A stretch of DNA of 64,000 nt from Alteromonas hispanica (GCF_010500915.1 NZ_JAAAWP010000005.1:124001-188000); one strand, 5' to 3'; counted from the stretch's first letter, positions 18,600 to 29,195 are shown. Made by a program: numbers and translations. The notes: generated by a model not told the origin, from the sequence alone.

Positions 18600-19208
18600 C
18601 TACCCGTCAATTTGGAACGTAATACGGTTTTGAATACCGGACACTTCTGTAGGCTCACCATTGACTACTCGCGGCTTGTATTTAAACTTCATTGCCGCAT
18701 CTATTGCCGCTTGCTCGAACAACCCTTCTGGATTGGCTTCGATTACGATTGGGTCGCGCACAGCTCCCTGTTTCGTAACGGTAAACTCAACAATCACAAA
18801 TCCTTCGATACCGCGCTGAAGCGCACGTCTTGGGTAAACCGGCGCAACCTTAACGATTGGCAAGTATTCCCCATCCCCAGATTCAAGGGCTAAGCCGCCA
18901 TCTAGTGATATTTCGTCACCTACTTCAGCACCAAAATCCATCGACGTACCTTCTGCATCAGGCGAAGGCGAATCCATTTGAGGCTGCTCCATTTGCGGTG
19001 GCGGCTGTTCCGGCTTAGGTGGCTTCTTAGGCTTGCGGTCTTTTTTCTCAACCTGTTCATCTTGCTTAACCCTTACAAAGTCAAGCACGCTTCCCTGAGG
19101 CGGCTCCGTTAGGGCGCTGCCACCCATCTTGATCAATGACTGCATCAAGAAGAACAGGCCTAACGTGATCGCAAGGGAAATAACAAATGCGATTATATAT
19201 CGTGGCAT
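18600..19208 (-). CDS. tonB: TonB energy-transducing protein
   Basis: The product has 202 residues. One N-terminal membrane helix (about 4-25) is followed by a Pro/Lys/Glu-rich periplasmic stretch (about 55-80, KKPPKPEQPPPQMEQPQ) and a C-terminal TonB domain (about 115-202: VAPVYPRRALQRGIEGFVIVEF, FEQAAIDAAMKFKYKPR). TonB carries proton-motive energy from ExbB/ExbD to outer-membrane receptors. The membrane helix has no His, unlike the functional SxxxH face of E. coli TonB, a feature shared by several TonB2/TonB3-type proteins. It starts 3 bases after the exbD stop and belongs to the operon driven from upstream of DUF3450. Confidence 0.93.
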   Translation of the reverse strand: MPRYIIAFVISLAITLGLFFLMQSLIKMGGSALTEPPQGSVLDFVRVKQDEQVEKKDRKPKKPPKPEQPPPQMEQPQMDSPSPDAEGTSMDFGAEVGDEISLDGGLALESGDGEYLPIVKVAPVYPRRALQRGIEGFVIVEFTVTKQGAVRDPIVIEANPEGLFEQAAIDAAMKFKYKPRVVNGEPTEVSGIQNRITFQIDG

Positions 19209-19211
19209 GAT

Positions 19212-19619
19212 TTATTGCTCTTGGGCTGCAATCGAGACATCAAATACACCTGCCGCGCGCGAGGCGTCCATCACCTTGATCAAGGTTTCTGTTGTCGACT
19301 TTTTATCGGCCTGAATAACAACAGTTCCCTGCGGATTTTCCGCATGTAAACGCTCGATGTTGGCCTGCACAGCACGCACATCTATACGACGCTTGTTAAT
19401 CCAAATTTCACCCTTATCAGAAATAGCGATGAGGATGTTCGCGCGATCTTTCTTAACCGCAGTCGCTGCTTCTGGGCGATTTACATCAATACCTGCTTCT
19501 TTCACAAAAGACGCAGTAACGATGAAAAAGATCAGCATGATAAATACAACGTCCAGCATGGGCGTCATGTCGATGGCTGCTTCTTCTTCATCGACCAAAT
19601 TTTGAAAGTGCTGCTTCAT
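19212..19619 (-). CDS. exbD: ExbD biopolymer transport protein
   Basis: The product has 135 residues. A single membrane helix (about 20-42) begins with MTPMLDVVFIMLIFF, where Asp23 corresponds to the proton-coupling aspartate of ExbD/TolR. The periplasmic domain follows (ANILIAISDKGEIWINKRRID, VVIQADKKSTTETLIKVMDASRAAG). Together with ExbB it forms the proton-driven motor that powers TonB. The gene lies 31 bases after exbB and 3 bases before tonB. Confidence 0.94.
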   Translation of the reverse strand: MKQHFQNLVDEEEAAIDMTPMLDVVFIMLIFFIVTASFVKEAGIDVNRPEAATAVKKDRANILIAISDKGEIWINKRRIDVRAVQANIERLHAENPQGTVVIQADKKSTTETLIKVMDASRAAGVFDVSIAAQEQ

Positions 19620-19650
19620 AATAAATACCTTACCTTAATGCGCTGGCGCA

Positions 19651-20169
19651 TTAACGTTGAATAATCAATGCATCCTCAAGATGCGTGCGTTCAGATTTCA
19701 CCATACGATTTAACCAAGTAGCAGCGAAGACACCAGATAGTGCCCCAACCATTCCTGCCATAGTAGGAATAGTTGCCTTCGATACGCCCGAGGCCATAGA
19801 ACGGGCATTACCCGAACCAGAGATAGCCATAACGTCGAACACTTCTATCATACCGGTTACTGTACCCATCAAACCCAACAGCGGACAAAGCGCTACAAGT
19901 GCTTGGATAATCGGAATACTGCCATTTAGCCGTATAGTTAATTGCGAAATTGTTTTCTGACGTATTTGCTCAGCAACCCAAGATGAACGGTCGTTGCGCG
20001 CTTTCCACATTGCGACCGCATCTTTCTTTGCTTGCTTGTGCCAAACCAACAGATACATTGCACGCTCGAGGATCAAAAGCCACATAACGAATATCAGCAG
20101 ACCGATGACCAGGAGAACCTGGCCACCTGTTTCTGTGAAATCGCGAATTGCTTCTAGAAACTCGATCAT
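19651..20169 (-). CDS. exbB: ExbB proton channel protein (MotA/TolQ/ExbB family)
   Basis: The product has 172 residues and three membrane helices (about 15-38, 88-113 and 130-152). The conserved block LCPLLGLMGTVTGMIEVF and the last helix KATIPTMAGMVGALSGVFAA match ExbB2-type proteins, which are shorter than E. coli ExbB. It is the compact partner of ExbD, distinct from the larger TtpC-like protein encoded 2 bases upstream that carries the same fold. Confidence 0.92.
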   Translation of the reverse strand: MIEFLEAIRDFTETGGQVLLVIGLLIFVMWLLILERAMYLLVWHKQAKKDAVAMWKARNDRSSWVAEQIRQKTISQLTIRLNGSIPIIQALVALCPLLGLMGTVTGMIEVFDVMAISGSGNARSMASGVSKATIPTMAGMVGALSGVFAATWLNRMVKSERTHLEDALIIQR

Positions 20170-20171
20170 AA

Positions 20172-21545
20172 TTAGCCTCGCTCAGAACGCTCTGCGATAA
20201 CGCCAGATGCTTGTTCTTGAAGAATGTACACGATGTTTTTAGAACGTGTATTAAGCATGGCGTAAAGCAGCGTCATAGGAATTGCCACAACCAAACCAAG
20301 TACAGTTGTTACAAGCGCTGTTGAAATACCACCAGCCATTAGTTTCGGGTCACCTGTACCAAACAAGGTGATTGCCTGGAAGGTATTAATCATACCGGTT
20401 ACCGTACCGAGTAGACCCATAAGCGGCGCCACTACCGAGATAATCTTGATAATAGTAAGGTTACGACCTAGCTTAGGTACTTCACCTAAAATTGCTTCAG
20501 TAAGGTGTAGCTCTAGCGCTTCTACGTCAGCATTAGGGTGCTCGTCACGAACTTTCAACACGCGGCCAAGAGGGTTATTAGTATTAACTTCTTTGCTCTT
20601 AAGCTGTTTGTTCACTTTCATACGCGTTAGCGTAAGGGTTACTAGACGCTCAAGTGCAAGTAATAAGCCGAACGCACCAACGATAAGGATGATATATCCA
20701 ACTACACCGCCCTGCTCAACACGCTCTTTCATATTAGGCGCTTGAACAAGAAGACCAAGAATAGAACCACCCGTTGGGTCGATACCAAACTGCACTAACT
20801 CTCCGCTAGATGCTTGAAGTTCTGTCGCTGAGTCGTTGTAACGATCAGCTGGCTGACGAATGAGTTCAGATACTGTGCCAGTAACACCGTTGTAGTCTAG
20901 GTATTTACCGTCTGATACAAGGGCAAATGGACCTACACGAACCACAGGTTTATTCACTTTCTCACCACCAGCTTCTACAACGTCAGTTGTGAAGGTAGTG
21001 ACTTTGCCAGATTCCGTCATTTCACGCTGCATTTCGAACCATACGCGCTCAATTTCTTCAATTGATGCTAGCTTCGAGCTTGAGCCCATGTCTTGGGCCA
21101 TTTGGTCTAAAAATTCAGAACGACCTGGAATTTGCGCTGAAATAACAGAGTTATAAAACTTGTTCTTAGTATCGCCGGCAATTTGCTGCAATACACCGAA
21201 CAACTCTTTAAGTGAACCCAAGCGTGTATCTAACGCGCCGTTAAGGTCGGCTAGTTTAAACTCGTTTTCTTCGAACTGTGTTTCAAGCTGCTCCGACTGC
21301 ACTAGCATTTGATCGCGCTTTTCACGAGTCTCGCGAAGAATTCGGTCTTGCTCTGCGCGCTGCGCTTGGAAGTCGCGTTCACGTTGCTTGTTTTGCTGTG
21401 ACTGTGCGAACTGACCTTCTTCTAACTGTTTTAGAAGTGCGTCTAAGTCCATAGCGCGGTCGTTTTGTGCCAAGGCACCTGCGCTGATGCTAAGGGCTAC
21501 TAGACCAACAGCGATACGTTTTACTGTGTTAAACATTCTCATCAA
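20172..21545 (-). CDS. ttpC: TtpC-like protein: ExbB-fold with long periplasmic domain
   Basis: The product has 457 residues with a signal peptide ending GALAQ. A long periplasmic part (about 28-265) includes a coiled coil rich in Gln, Arg and Glu. The C-terminal half has ExbB-like helices (VVGYIILIVGAFGLLLALERL near 275, then VVAPLMGLLGTVTGMINTFQ and a final helix near 420). This arrangement matches TtpC, known from vibrios as an extra component required by the TonB2 system. It probably spans the periplasm and links the motor to TonB or the receptor. The gene sits 4 bases after DUF3450 and 2 bases before exbB. Confidence 0.88.
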   Translation of the reverse strand: MMRMFNTVKRIAVGLVALSISAGALAQNDRAMDLDALLKQLEEGQFAQSQQNKQRERDFQAQRAEQDRILRETREKRDQMLVQSEQLETQFEENEFKLADLNGALDTRLGSLKELFGVLQQIAGDTKNKFYNSVISAQIPGRSEFLDQMAQDMGSSSKLASIEEIERVWFEMQREMTESGKVTTFTTDVVEAGGEKVNKPVVRVGPFALVSDGKYLDYNGVTGTVSELIRQPADRYNDSATELQASSGELVQFGIDPTGGSILGLLVQAPNMKERVEQGGVVGYIILIVGAFGLLLALERLVTLTLTRMKVNKQLKSKEVNTNNPLGRVLKVRDEHPNADVEALELHLTEAILGEVPKLGRNLTIIKIISVVAPLMGLLGTVTGMINTFQAITLFGTGDPKLMAGGISTALVTTVLGLVVAIPMTLLYAMLNTRSKNIVYILQEQASGVIAERSERG

Positions 21546-21549
21546 CCTC

Positions 21550-22308
21550 TTAGTCTGTAATTGCTACTGGCAGCATTAGCAAGTCTGGAGCAAGTTGCTT
21601 CTTCGCCATGCGCAGACCTTTTGTAATTTGTGTGCGGTAGCCGCTATCAAGCTCTTCCCACTGGCGAGTTTGTTTGTTCCAAACTCCCTGGCGGCTTGCA
21701 TCACGCGTTTGATAAATTAGCGCAGTACGACCAAGGCGCAAAAACTCTACGTCGCGCTCTTGACCATCGATAGAATGGATACCGCTGTAAGCTTCCATAG
21801 TGCGGCCGTAATCCATCTCAACTTGGAATGCTTCCATTACGCGACGGAATTTTTCAGAAGCAGCAACATCAGCTCTATCCATCATGGCACGTAAATCAGC
21901 TACGCGGTTAGCGCGCTCTTCTGGAAGAAATGGCATGTCTAGTTCAATGAACTGAGCTAAGCCGTCAATCATACGCATCATCAATGGTGTAATTTGACGC
22001 TCAACAACCGATACTTCATCGATAGCAGAGTTTAGATCTGCCATTTCTTGCTCTTGACTATTGATTTGCTTACGAAGCTGAGTGTTATAAACCTCAAGAC
22101 CTTCGATTTCTTTCATCAATGTTTTGAACTGTTGAAGTTTGCTGTCAATTTGATCGGTAATGCCGTTGATCTTTTCCTGCGATTTCGCCGCAGACTCGTT
22201 TATCTTCGCTGCCTCATCGACAACGGGTTTTAAGACTTCATCGTCTTGTGCAAGCACTGGTGCGGCAGTAAGCACACCTGCAACAAGCAAGGCGTTGATA
22301 AGCTTCAT
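21550..22308 (-). CDS. DUF3450 periplasmic coiled-coil protein
   Basis: The product has 252 residues with a signal peptide ending APVLA. A predicted coiled coil covers about residues 35-105 (ITDQIDSKLQQFKTLMKEIE, LRKQINSQEQEMADLNSAID). The second half has MRMIDGLAQFIELDMPFLPEER, RALMDRADV-type helices and a final region ending LDSGYRTQITKGLRMAKKQL. DUF3450 genes regularly precede ttpC in TonB3-type clusters. It is the first gene of this operon, and a Pho-box-like promoter lies 61-94 bases upstream. Its exact role in energy transfer is unknown. Confidence 0.86.
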   Translation of the reverse strand: MKLINALLVAGVLTAAPVLAQDDEVLKPVVDEAAKINESAAKSQEKINGITDQIDSKLQQFKTLMKEIEGLEVYNTQLRKQINSQEQEMADLNSAIDEVSVVERQITPLMMRMIDGLAQFIELDMPFLPEERANRVADLRAMMDRADVAASEKFRRVMEAFQVEMDYGRTMEAYSGIHSIDGQERDVEFLRLGRTALIYQTRDASRQGVWNKQTRQWEELDSGYRTQITKGLRMAKKQLAPDLLMLPVAITD

Positions 22309-22368
22309 ACATTCAAACCTTTCAAATTAAAAGAAATCGGTAATTTCCGACTGTAAAAATCAGCCGGT

Positions 22369-22402
22369 AGGATAGGAGTTTTCCGTGACAGTTTTATTAC
22401 AA
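22369..22402 (-). promoter_or_regulatory. Candidate PhoB-dependent promoter of the DUF3450-ttpC-exbBD-tonB operon
   Basis: The minus strand reads TTGTAATAAAACTGTCAC (22402-22385), which matches 15 of 18 positions of the E. coli Pho box CTGTCATAAATCTGTCAT counted by eye. A 10-nt spacer and TATCCT (22374-22369) follow, which is the spacing seen in the E. coli phoA promoter. It sits between the terminator of the receptor gene and the DUF3450 start, so the energy module has its own promoter. Confidence 0.66.
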
Positions 22403-22420
22403 AAGAATTTAAGTGCAATA

Positions 22421-22443
22421 AAAAAGGGGCTTACGCCCCTTTG
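22421..22443 (-). terminator. Intrinsic terminator of the TonB-dependent receptor gene
   Basis: The 8-bp stem AAAGGGGC / GCCCCTTT has a 4-nt loop and a T run on the minus strand. It starts 6 bases after the receptor stop, so the receptor and the energy operon are separate transcription units. Confidence 0.87.
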
Positions 22444-22448
22444 TTATC

Positions 22449-25199
22449 CTAGAATTCGTAGGTGTATCTCACACTTACGTCAACGCCTTCTTGTTGGCGA
22501 AATATCGGTAGGTTTTCCTGCAGTACTTCCTTTTGCTCATCAAATATATTTCGAACTGCAAAACGTATCTGAGAGTTAAAATCTGGGAAGTAAGTATAGG
22601 TTAAATCCAATGAGTGGAAAGTTTCTTCCTCAGCGTCAGCGTTGCCACGTGTTCCAGGAACAATAATTCGCGGACCAAAGGCATTATACGCCAATGTAGC
22701 TGTGTGCTCACCGTTATCAGAATCCCAACCAAGTTGTAAATTCACAACCCATTCACTGTGACCCACCAAGCGACGCTCGTTATTAGTTACAATATTAGAA
22801 GCACTTGTGGCGTCTAGCGCATCTAGTACTTGGCTTTCAAACAATGAAATCTCATCGTCATCAATAGCACCAATGGTCACGTTAGAATCTGACAGCGTGA
22901 AGTTTCCGGATAAAAAGAAGTTATCAAATTTCTCGCCAAGGGTGTTAAGCCCCTGAAGGAAATCAACCTCTACGCCGTACAACTCACCTTGCTCAGCATT
23001 GGCTGTGAGCAAGTTAGGTGCTGCACCACCAACTGTTCCTAGCTCAATAAGTTCGATAGGATTAGTAATGTCTTTGTAGAACAACGCTACAGAGACGTTA
23101 TCGCCACCATCCCGATACCACTCCCAACGCAAGTCAGCGTTGTCAAGCTTTGAGCTTTGTAACAAAGGCGAACCTCGAACCAGGAACTGTGTGATTGGGT
23201 CTATAAAGAAACTTGAGCTTACATCACGTAAATCTGGACGGATAGTAGATTGACTGATGTTGAAACGGAACTGCATTTCATCGTCAAGAATATAAGTTAG
23301 ACCCAACGCAGGAAAGAAATCGTCTTCTTGGAAGGTAAAGTCGATTAAATCCTCTACAGACTCTGAAAATTGATTAGAGTGTGCAGTAAATGGTACTGAT
23401 ACTTGACGAAAGTCTTCGTAACGGAAACCACCGCTTACACGCCACTTTTGGTCAATAAACGCATCTGCCATTAGGTAATAAGCGTCTAGCTTCATACCTG
23501 CCGAGAACTCGTCACCGTCGGCCATACCAGAAAGGAATAAACCTTGACCTGAACCGCTGCGATAGAAATCTGGATTATTAATTCGCTCTTGCGAAAAAAT
23601 CTCATCAATTCTGTCGCCGCGCGATAACTCTTGGTCTAACGAGCGATGCGTAACCTCAATAGGAATGTTAGTAGCTTTACGACCTTTATTATAAAAATCA
23701 GCACCTGCTTTGAGATCAATCTCAGCACTGCCAATGGTAAACGGGTAGCTTGCTGCCCAACCCCAATTATCCGCTACGTCTCGCAAGTCTTGCCATTCAA
23801 GATTTACACTGGTAGCCGATACATTTTGCAATTGCTTCTGAACAACATTACCGTCTTCAATCGTCAGCTCAAATATCAAGTCTAGATTACCTGGAGAGTA
23901 ACGACGCGCCCGGCTGGTGCCAACGTACCAATCAAACGTCGCGAAATTGTACTCAGGAAAAGTGTGCTCGCCTTTCAACTGTGTTGAAGACATGCGACGT
24001 TCTTCATAGACAATATCTACGCGCTCAAATTCTCTTACACCGGCAACAGTTTCGTTTACGTCGGTAAAATCACGCTGTCTCAAACGGTCGCTCATATCAT
24101 GAAGCAATACATTGTTTAGAGAGAACCGGTGATTATTGCTATATTCGTAACCAAAGTTCAGCATGCCACTCCAAGTGACTGCTTGCTCAGTCTGAACACC
24201 GTCAAAAAACTGGGCAAAACACTTGGTTCCGCTCACTTGTTCCTCAGGTAACTCAGAACACCCAACGGTACCCATATTGGAGCCGATCGTTTGGTCTTTT
24301 ACATTCCATTCATTACGATAGAAAACCGATGACAGGAAGCCAAACTTGCCGTATTCAGTCTCATAGGAATTACCTAATGTTGCACGGGCTGTGGTATCGG
24401 GATCAACACTGATTTGGTCCGGACCAATATCCCAGTTGATGTCCGACAGCATTTCCTGACGGTCTTCCAAGGTTACAGGAAACGACAAACTACCCTCGAT
24501 ACCAGCGCTTGACTGCGCAGCATCTAGACGGCTGCTAATGCTTGTTGGAAGCGCGCGAGTTCCATCATCACGCCCAGTCCAATCATCGCTTCCACCGTCG
24601 TAAAAAAAGCCATCGTCAAAGTTATTTGTATTGGTACCAAAACCACCAGAGAGCCTGAATATAAACTCCGATGGGATTGATTTCGTTCGAATATCAACGT
24701 TACCACCACCAAAGTGTGCAGGCATGTCAGGAGAAAACGACTTCTGTACACTTAAGCTTTCGATTATATCCGAGGGGAATAAATCGAGAGGAACTACTGA
24801 TCGTGTAGGGTCCGGACTTGGAACATACATACCGTTTAGCTGTGTGCTTGAATAGCGCTCACCCAAACCGCGAATGTAAATGAACTTGCCATCTACCAGT
24901 GTCAAACCTGTGACACGTCGAAGTGCAGCGCCAGCATCGCCATCACCCGTACGAGCTATCTGCTCAGCACCCAGGATATCTGCAACAAACGCTTGGTTTT
25001 TACGCTCTTGCATTACTGCGGTAGCAGTACCTTTTAGGCGCGAGGCCGTTGCAACAACTTCTTCTATAACTTCGTCTTCAGATGCTTCAGCTTCCTGAGC
25101 TAGAGCAAGAGACGGTGCGGTTGTGCCAAGCGCTAAGGCGGCGCAAACTGCCATACCAAGGCGAGACGGCCTCGATAGTAAGCGGGAAATATCACTCAT
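22449..25199 (-). CDS. TonB-dependent outer-membrane receptor
   Basis: The product has 916 residues. The signal peptide ends LALA (residue 34). A TonB-box-like segment EVIEEVVAT lies at about 43-51, a plug domain at about 60-200 (VADILGAEQIARTGDGDAGA, IYIRGLGERYSSTQLNG) and a barrel to the C-terminus, ending in aromatic Phe after VRYTYE as expected for outer-membrane insertion. TonB receptors import scarce nutrients against a gradient. The substrate is not known. It follows the triple-repeat lipoprotein gene by 94 bases, with a hairpin between, and precedes a full TonB energy operon, so the three units look functionally linked. The PhoB-type context suggests a phosphorus compound (inference). 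Confidence 0.92.
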   Translation of the reverse strand: MSDISRLLSRPSRLGMAVCAALALGTTAPSLALAQEAEASEDEVIEEVVATASRLKGTATAVMQERKNQAFVADILGAEQIARTGDGDAGAALRRVTGLTLVDGKFIYIRGLGERYSSTQLNGMYVPSPDPTRSVVPLDLFPSDIIESLSVQKSFSPDMPAHFGGGNVDIRTKSIPSEFIFRLSGGFGTNTNNFDDGFFYDGGSDDWTGRDDGTRALPTSISSRLDAAQSSAGIEGSLSFPVTLEDRQEMLSDINWDIGPDQISVDPDTTARATLGNSYETEYGKFGFLSSVFYRNEWNVKDQTIGSNMGTVGCSELPEEQVSGTKCFAQFFDGVQTEQAVTWSGMLNFGYEYSNNHRFSLNNVLLHDMSDRLRQRDFTDVNETVAGVREFERVDIVYEERRMSSTQLKGEHTFPEYNFATFDWYVGTSRARRYSPGNLDLIFELTIEDGNVVQKQLQNVSATSVNLEWQDLRDVADNWGWAASYPFTIGSAEIDLKAGADFYNKGRKATNIPIEVTHRSLDQELSRGDRIDEIFSQERINNPDFYRSGSGQGLFLSGMADGDEFSAGMKLDAYYLMADAFIDQKWRVSGGFRYEDFRQVSVPFTAHSNQFSESVEDLIDFTFQEDDFFPALGLTYILDDEMQFRFNISQSTIRPDLRDVSSSFFIDPITQFLVRGSPLLQSSKLDNADLRWEWYRDGGDNVSVALFYKDITNPIELIELGTVGGAAPNLLTANAEQGELYGVEVDFLQGLNTLGEKFDNFFLSGNFTLSDSNVTIGAIDDDEISLFESQVLDALDATSASNIVTNNERRLVGHSEWVVNLQLGWDSDNGEHTATLAYNAFGPRIIVPGTRGNADAEEETFHSLDLTYTYFPDFNSQIRFAVRNIFDEQKEVLQENLPIFRQQEGVDVSVRYTYEF

Positions 25200-25240
25200 T
25201 ATTAAACTCCGAAAATCTAGAACAACACGTGCTTTAACGC

Positions 25241-25270
25241 ATAAAACGTGGCGCTCTTAAAGAGCGCCAC
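25241..25270 (-). terminator. Hairpin between the lipoprotein and receptor genes (terminator or attenuator)
   Basis: A stem of about 10-11 bp (GTGGCGCTCT / AGAGCGCCAC) lies 23 bases beyond the lipoprotein stop and is followed by CGTTTTATG on the minus strand. It should terminate most transcripts. Since I see no clear promoter in the remaining about 40 bases before the receptor, partial read-through is the likely source of receptor mRNA (inference). Confidence 0.72.
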
Positions 25271-25293
25271 ATTGCGTCGTGCGATTTATGTGA

Positions 25294-28200
25294 CTATTCC
25301 AGACCTACAGTAACCCACCCTTCAGTCCAGTCGTTTTCTTCGCCAACCGCGCCAACAAAGTCAACACTGTCGAAAAAGCTGTTGATTTCTTGAACGTCAG
25401 TAGCACCTTCTAGAAGAACCGAACCTGCCGCAGGCTGGTAACCGTTTGTAGCTAGTCCTAGACCATCTGGAGCAACAACTCTGTTTGAAGCTTCACCTGT
25501 GAACCAGTCACGAGAGAAGTCTGAGTCAAAATTGTTCGCTTCAGAGCATGCTACTACTGAGCTCTGCATTGATAGGGTTCCGTCGGTAGCTAGCGCTTGG
25601 GACTCTGTACCGTTCACGCGAAGGCAGTTAGTAAAGTTCTCAGGGCCAGTAACTAGCACGTTATAAAGTGAACCTGCAGTACCTGCGCGCAGACGCACAC
25701 CATTGTTTGTATTGTCACCAATAACAGTTAGGTTAGCCACGGTGGGGTTAGTAAGCGGTCTTGCAGCAGCATCAAACTCACTGTTATCCGCTTCTATACC
25801 GTTGTCACCAGCAGCTTCGTCTTGCTTGATAAGTACATATTGGATGTTACCTGTCCAGCCAAATGACCAGTCAAGGCTATCATCACCGTTTGCAGTTAAT
25901 ACTACGTGCTTAACGCTTACTGTGCCGCCGAAGAACTCAAGACCATCGTCTAGATTTTTGTGAACCTGGATATAATCTATTGCAGTACCAGAACCTACAC
26001 CCGCTAGCGTGATGCCGTTAAGCTCGTCGCCATTACCTAGTGTACGTCCAGCGTGCTTCACTACTACGTAGTTAATAGTACCTGAGTTATCGTCAGCAAC
26101 GTTGCCGCCAAACTGACCGGCATCACCTTCTGCAGCTACACCACAGTTTGCTAGTTCATCTTCGGTCGTATCACCAACTTGATCACCACAGCTGTTCGCT
26201 GGTGCGCGCCCTAAAACAACTAGGCCACCCCACTGACCAATGTCAGTCTCTTCACCAGTTACATCTTGGATAGAAGTCATAACGATAGGTGCAGCAGCTG
26301 TACCTAAAGCCTGAACTTTAGAACCACGGCGAACCACTAGGAAGTCTTCGCCACGTTGACCAATAATTGTTGTACCTTGCTCAATCCATAGCGTTGCAGG
26401 GTCAACATTGTCGTTACCTACCGCTGTACGACCATTTAGTACCCAGTGTGCATCGTTAGTTAGTGTAACGTCCGCAGTGAACGTGCTGTCAGCGTTAAGC
26501 AAATAAACTGGCTTGTCAGTTATTTGTGGGAAATCAGCTGAAACATCCGTCGCCAAACCTTGGTCGAAAGCGTTTTGAAGATTGGTTGGGAAGTTACCTG
26601 GTAAGAATGCCCAGCCTTCAGTCCAATCGTTTTCGCCGTCGAATGCACCTTGATAATCAGTTGGAACGAAGAAACCGTTGGTTTCTGATAGGTCAAGACC
26701 TGTTCCTAGAAGCGGAGAACCGTCTAGTGGTGTTCTGCCGTCTACGCTTAAACGCAGTGCGTTTGCTGTGTTTACCGAGTTGCTGTCTTGGCCAGTAAAC
26801 CAGTTGCGAGTAAAATCGTTACCGAAGTTAGTCGCCTCTGTACATGCTACTGTTGAGTGAGTCATTGTTAGCTCGCCAGCTGTAGCAAGTGCCTCAGACT
26901 CTGCACCGTTAACACGTAAGCAGTTTTGATAACCTTCAGGGCCAGTAACTACTAGGTTGTGAATCTTACCCGCAGTACCTGCACGAAGGCGTACGCCGTT
27001 GTTCGTGTTATCACCCACAATAGTCATGTTTGCGATAGTTGGGTTAGTAAGAGGGCGTGCGCCCGCATCAAATTCGCTGTTATCAGCTTCGATGCCATTG
27101 TCGCCGGCATCTTCGTTCTGACGAACGTAAACAAACTGTGCATTACCTGTCCAACCGAAAGACCAATCTAAGCTGTCATCGCCATTATCAGTCAATACAA
27201 CATAACGAACACTTACCGTTCCGCCAAAGAATTCAAGGCCGTCGTCCAAGTTTTTGTGTACCTGGATGTGGTTTACGTTAGTGCTTGAACCAACACCAGC
27301 AAGCGTAATACCGTTAAGCTCGTCACCGTTACCTAGCGTACGTCCTGCGTGTTTAACTACAACGTACTGGATAGTACCTGAATCGTCAGTAGGAACGTTT
27401 CCACCGAACTGGCCTGCATCACCTTCTGCAGCAACACCACAGTTCGCTAGCTCATCTTCTGTAGTCTCACCCACCTGGTCACCACAGCTGTTTGCTGGAG
27501 CACGACCAAGAACAACCAAACCACCCCACTGACCGATATCAGTTTCTTCACCGGTAACATCTTGGATAGACGTCATTGTGATTGGAGCATTTTCTAGACC
27601 AAGCGCTTCGATTTTAGAACCACGACGTACCACTAGGAAATCTTCACCAGCCTGACCGATGATAGTTGTTCCATTTTCGATGAATAATGTCGCGCTATCT
27701 ACGTTATCACCACCAACAGCAGTACGGCCACTTAGTACCCAGTGTGCGTCGTTGGTTAAAGTAACGTCTGATGTGAACGTAACGTCTGTGTCTAATAAGT
27801 AAACTGGCTTGTCAGTGATCTGAGGGAACTGAGAAGAAACGTCTACCGCAAGACCCTGGTCAAATGCGTTTTGTACGTCAGTTGGGAAACCACCATTGAT
27901 ACCAACTGTCCAACCTGTCATCCAGTTGTTTTGACCGTCGAATGCACCAACATATTGTGCATCTTCGAACTCTGGCTCGATATCGCGAGGATCTACACCA
28001 CTAGTTAACAAAACAGAATCAGCCAGTGGTGCATAACCGTTTGCCGCAAGGTTTAACTGTGCAGTAGGTAGCACTTGGTTGCCGTCTTGGGCTAGGAACC
28101 ATTCTTCAGTTGAAACACCACCAATATCGCCAGATGTGAACTGCTCTGCGTCGTCAGCACATGAAACTATGCTTCCTGTGATAGCAAGTTCGCCACTTTC

Positions 28201-29195
28201 TGCATTGGCAACACTTTCGTCACCGTTTACACGTAGACAGTTGCTGTAACCTTCTGGACCAACAACAAGTAAGTTGCTGATTTTACCCGCTGTACCTGCA
28301 CGCAGACGCACACCGTTTGTCTCAGGTGCACCGACTACAGTTACATTAGAGATGCGTGGATTAGTAAGAGGACGCGCTGCGGCATCAAATTCACTGTTAT
28401 CGGCTTCAAACGCATTGTCGCCAGCAGCAGCGTCTTGTTGGATATAGATATATTGTGCGTGACCAGTCCAGCCGAAAGACCAATCTAGGCTGTCGTCACC
28501 GTTTGCAGTTAGTACAACGTGGCTTACGTTTACAGTTCCACCGAAGAATTCTAGACCATCGTCAAGGTTTTGGTGTACTTGAATATATTCCACTGTGGTC
28601 TCAGAACCCACACCAGCTAGCGTAATACCATTAAGCTCGTCACCATTACCTAGTGTACGACCAGCGTGCTTCACTACAACATAGCGAATTGAACCAGAAT
28701 CGTCATCAGCAATGTTCCCACCGAATTGACCCGCGTCACCTTCTGCAGCTACACCACAGTTAGCAAGTTCGTCTTCTGTTGTTTCGCCAACTTGGTCGCC
28801 ACAGCTGTTAGCAGGAGCACGACCAAGAACAACTAAGCCGCCCCACTGACCAATATCTGTCTCTTGACCTGTTACATCTTGAACCGATGTAAACACGATA
28901 GGTGCATCAGCACGGCCTTCAGCTTCAATCTGTGAACCACGACGAACTACTAAGAAATCTTCACCAGATTCGCCGATGATAGTAGTGCCGGCTTCAATAG
29001 TAAGTACTGCAGAGTCTACGTTATCGCCGCCAACTGCTGTACGACCTTGTAAAACCCAATGTGCATCAGCAGTGAAAGTAACGTCTTCTACAAAAGTAGT
29101 TCCTTCATTAAGACGATAAACTGGCTTATCAGTAATTGAAGGGAACTCTGCAGAAACATCTGTTGCTAAACCTTGAGTGAACGGGTTGTTCGCAT
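25294..29195 (-). repeat. Three tandem coding repeats of about 1.3 kb inside the lipoprotein gene
   Basis: The units lie at about 27874-29195, 26577-27873 and 25294-26576. Blocks such as the GQWGGLVVLGRAPANSCGD to ANCGVAAEGDAGQFGG segment are almost identical in all three, while codon choices differ. The repeats are thus older than a very recent duplication but are kept similar in protein sequence. Each pair of Cys residues in these blocks is conserved in all three. Confidence 0.9.

Noticed and set aside
24524-25098. Alternative frames within the TonB receptor gene
   Set aside because: They are shadows of a long, well-supported gene and carry no family features.
25294-29195. Triple repeat considered as a CRISPR-like or mobile-element repeat
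   Set aside because: The units are about 1.3 kb, in frame and encode protein; there are no spacers, inverted ends or transposase genes.
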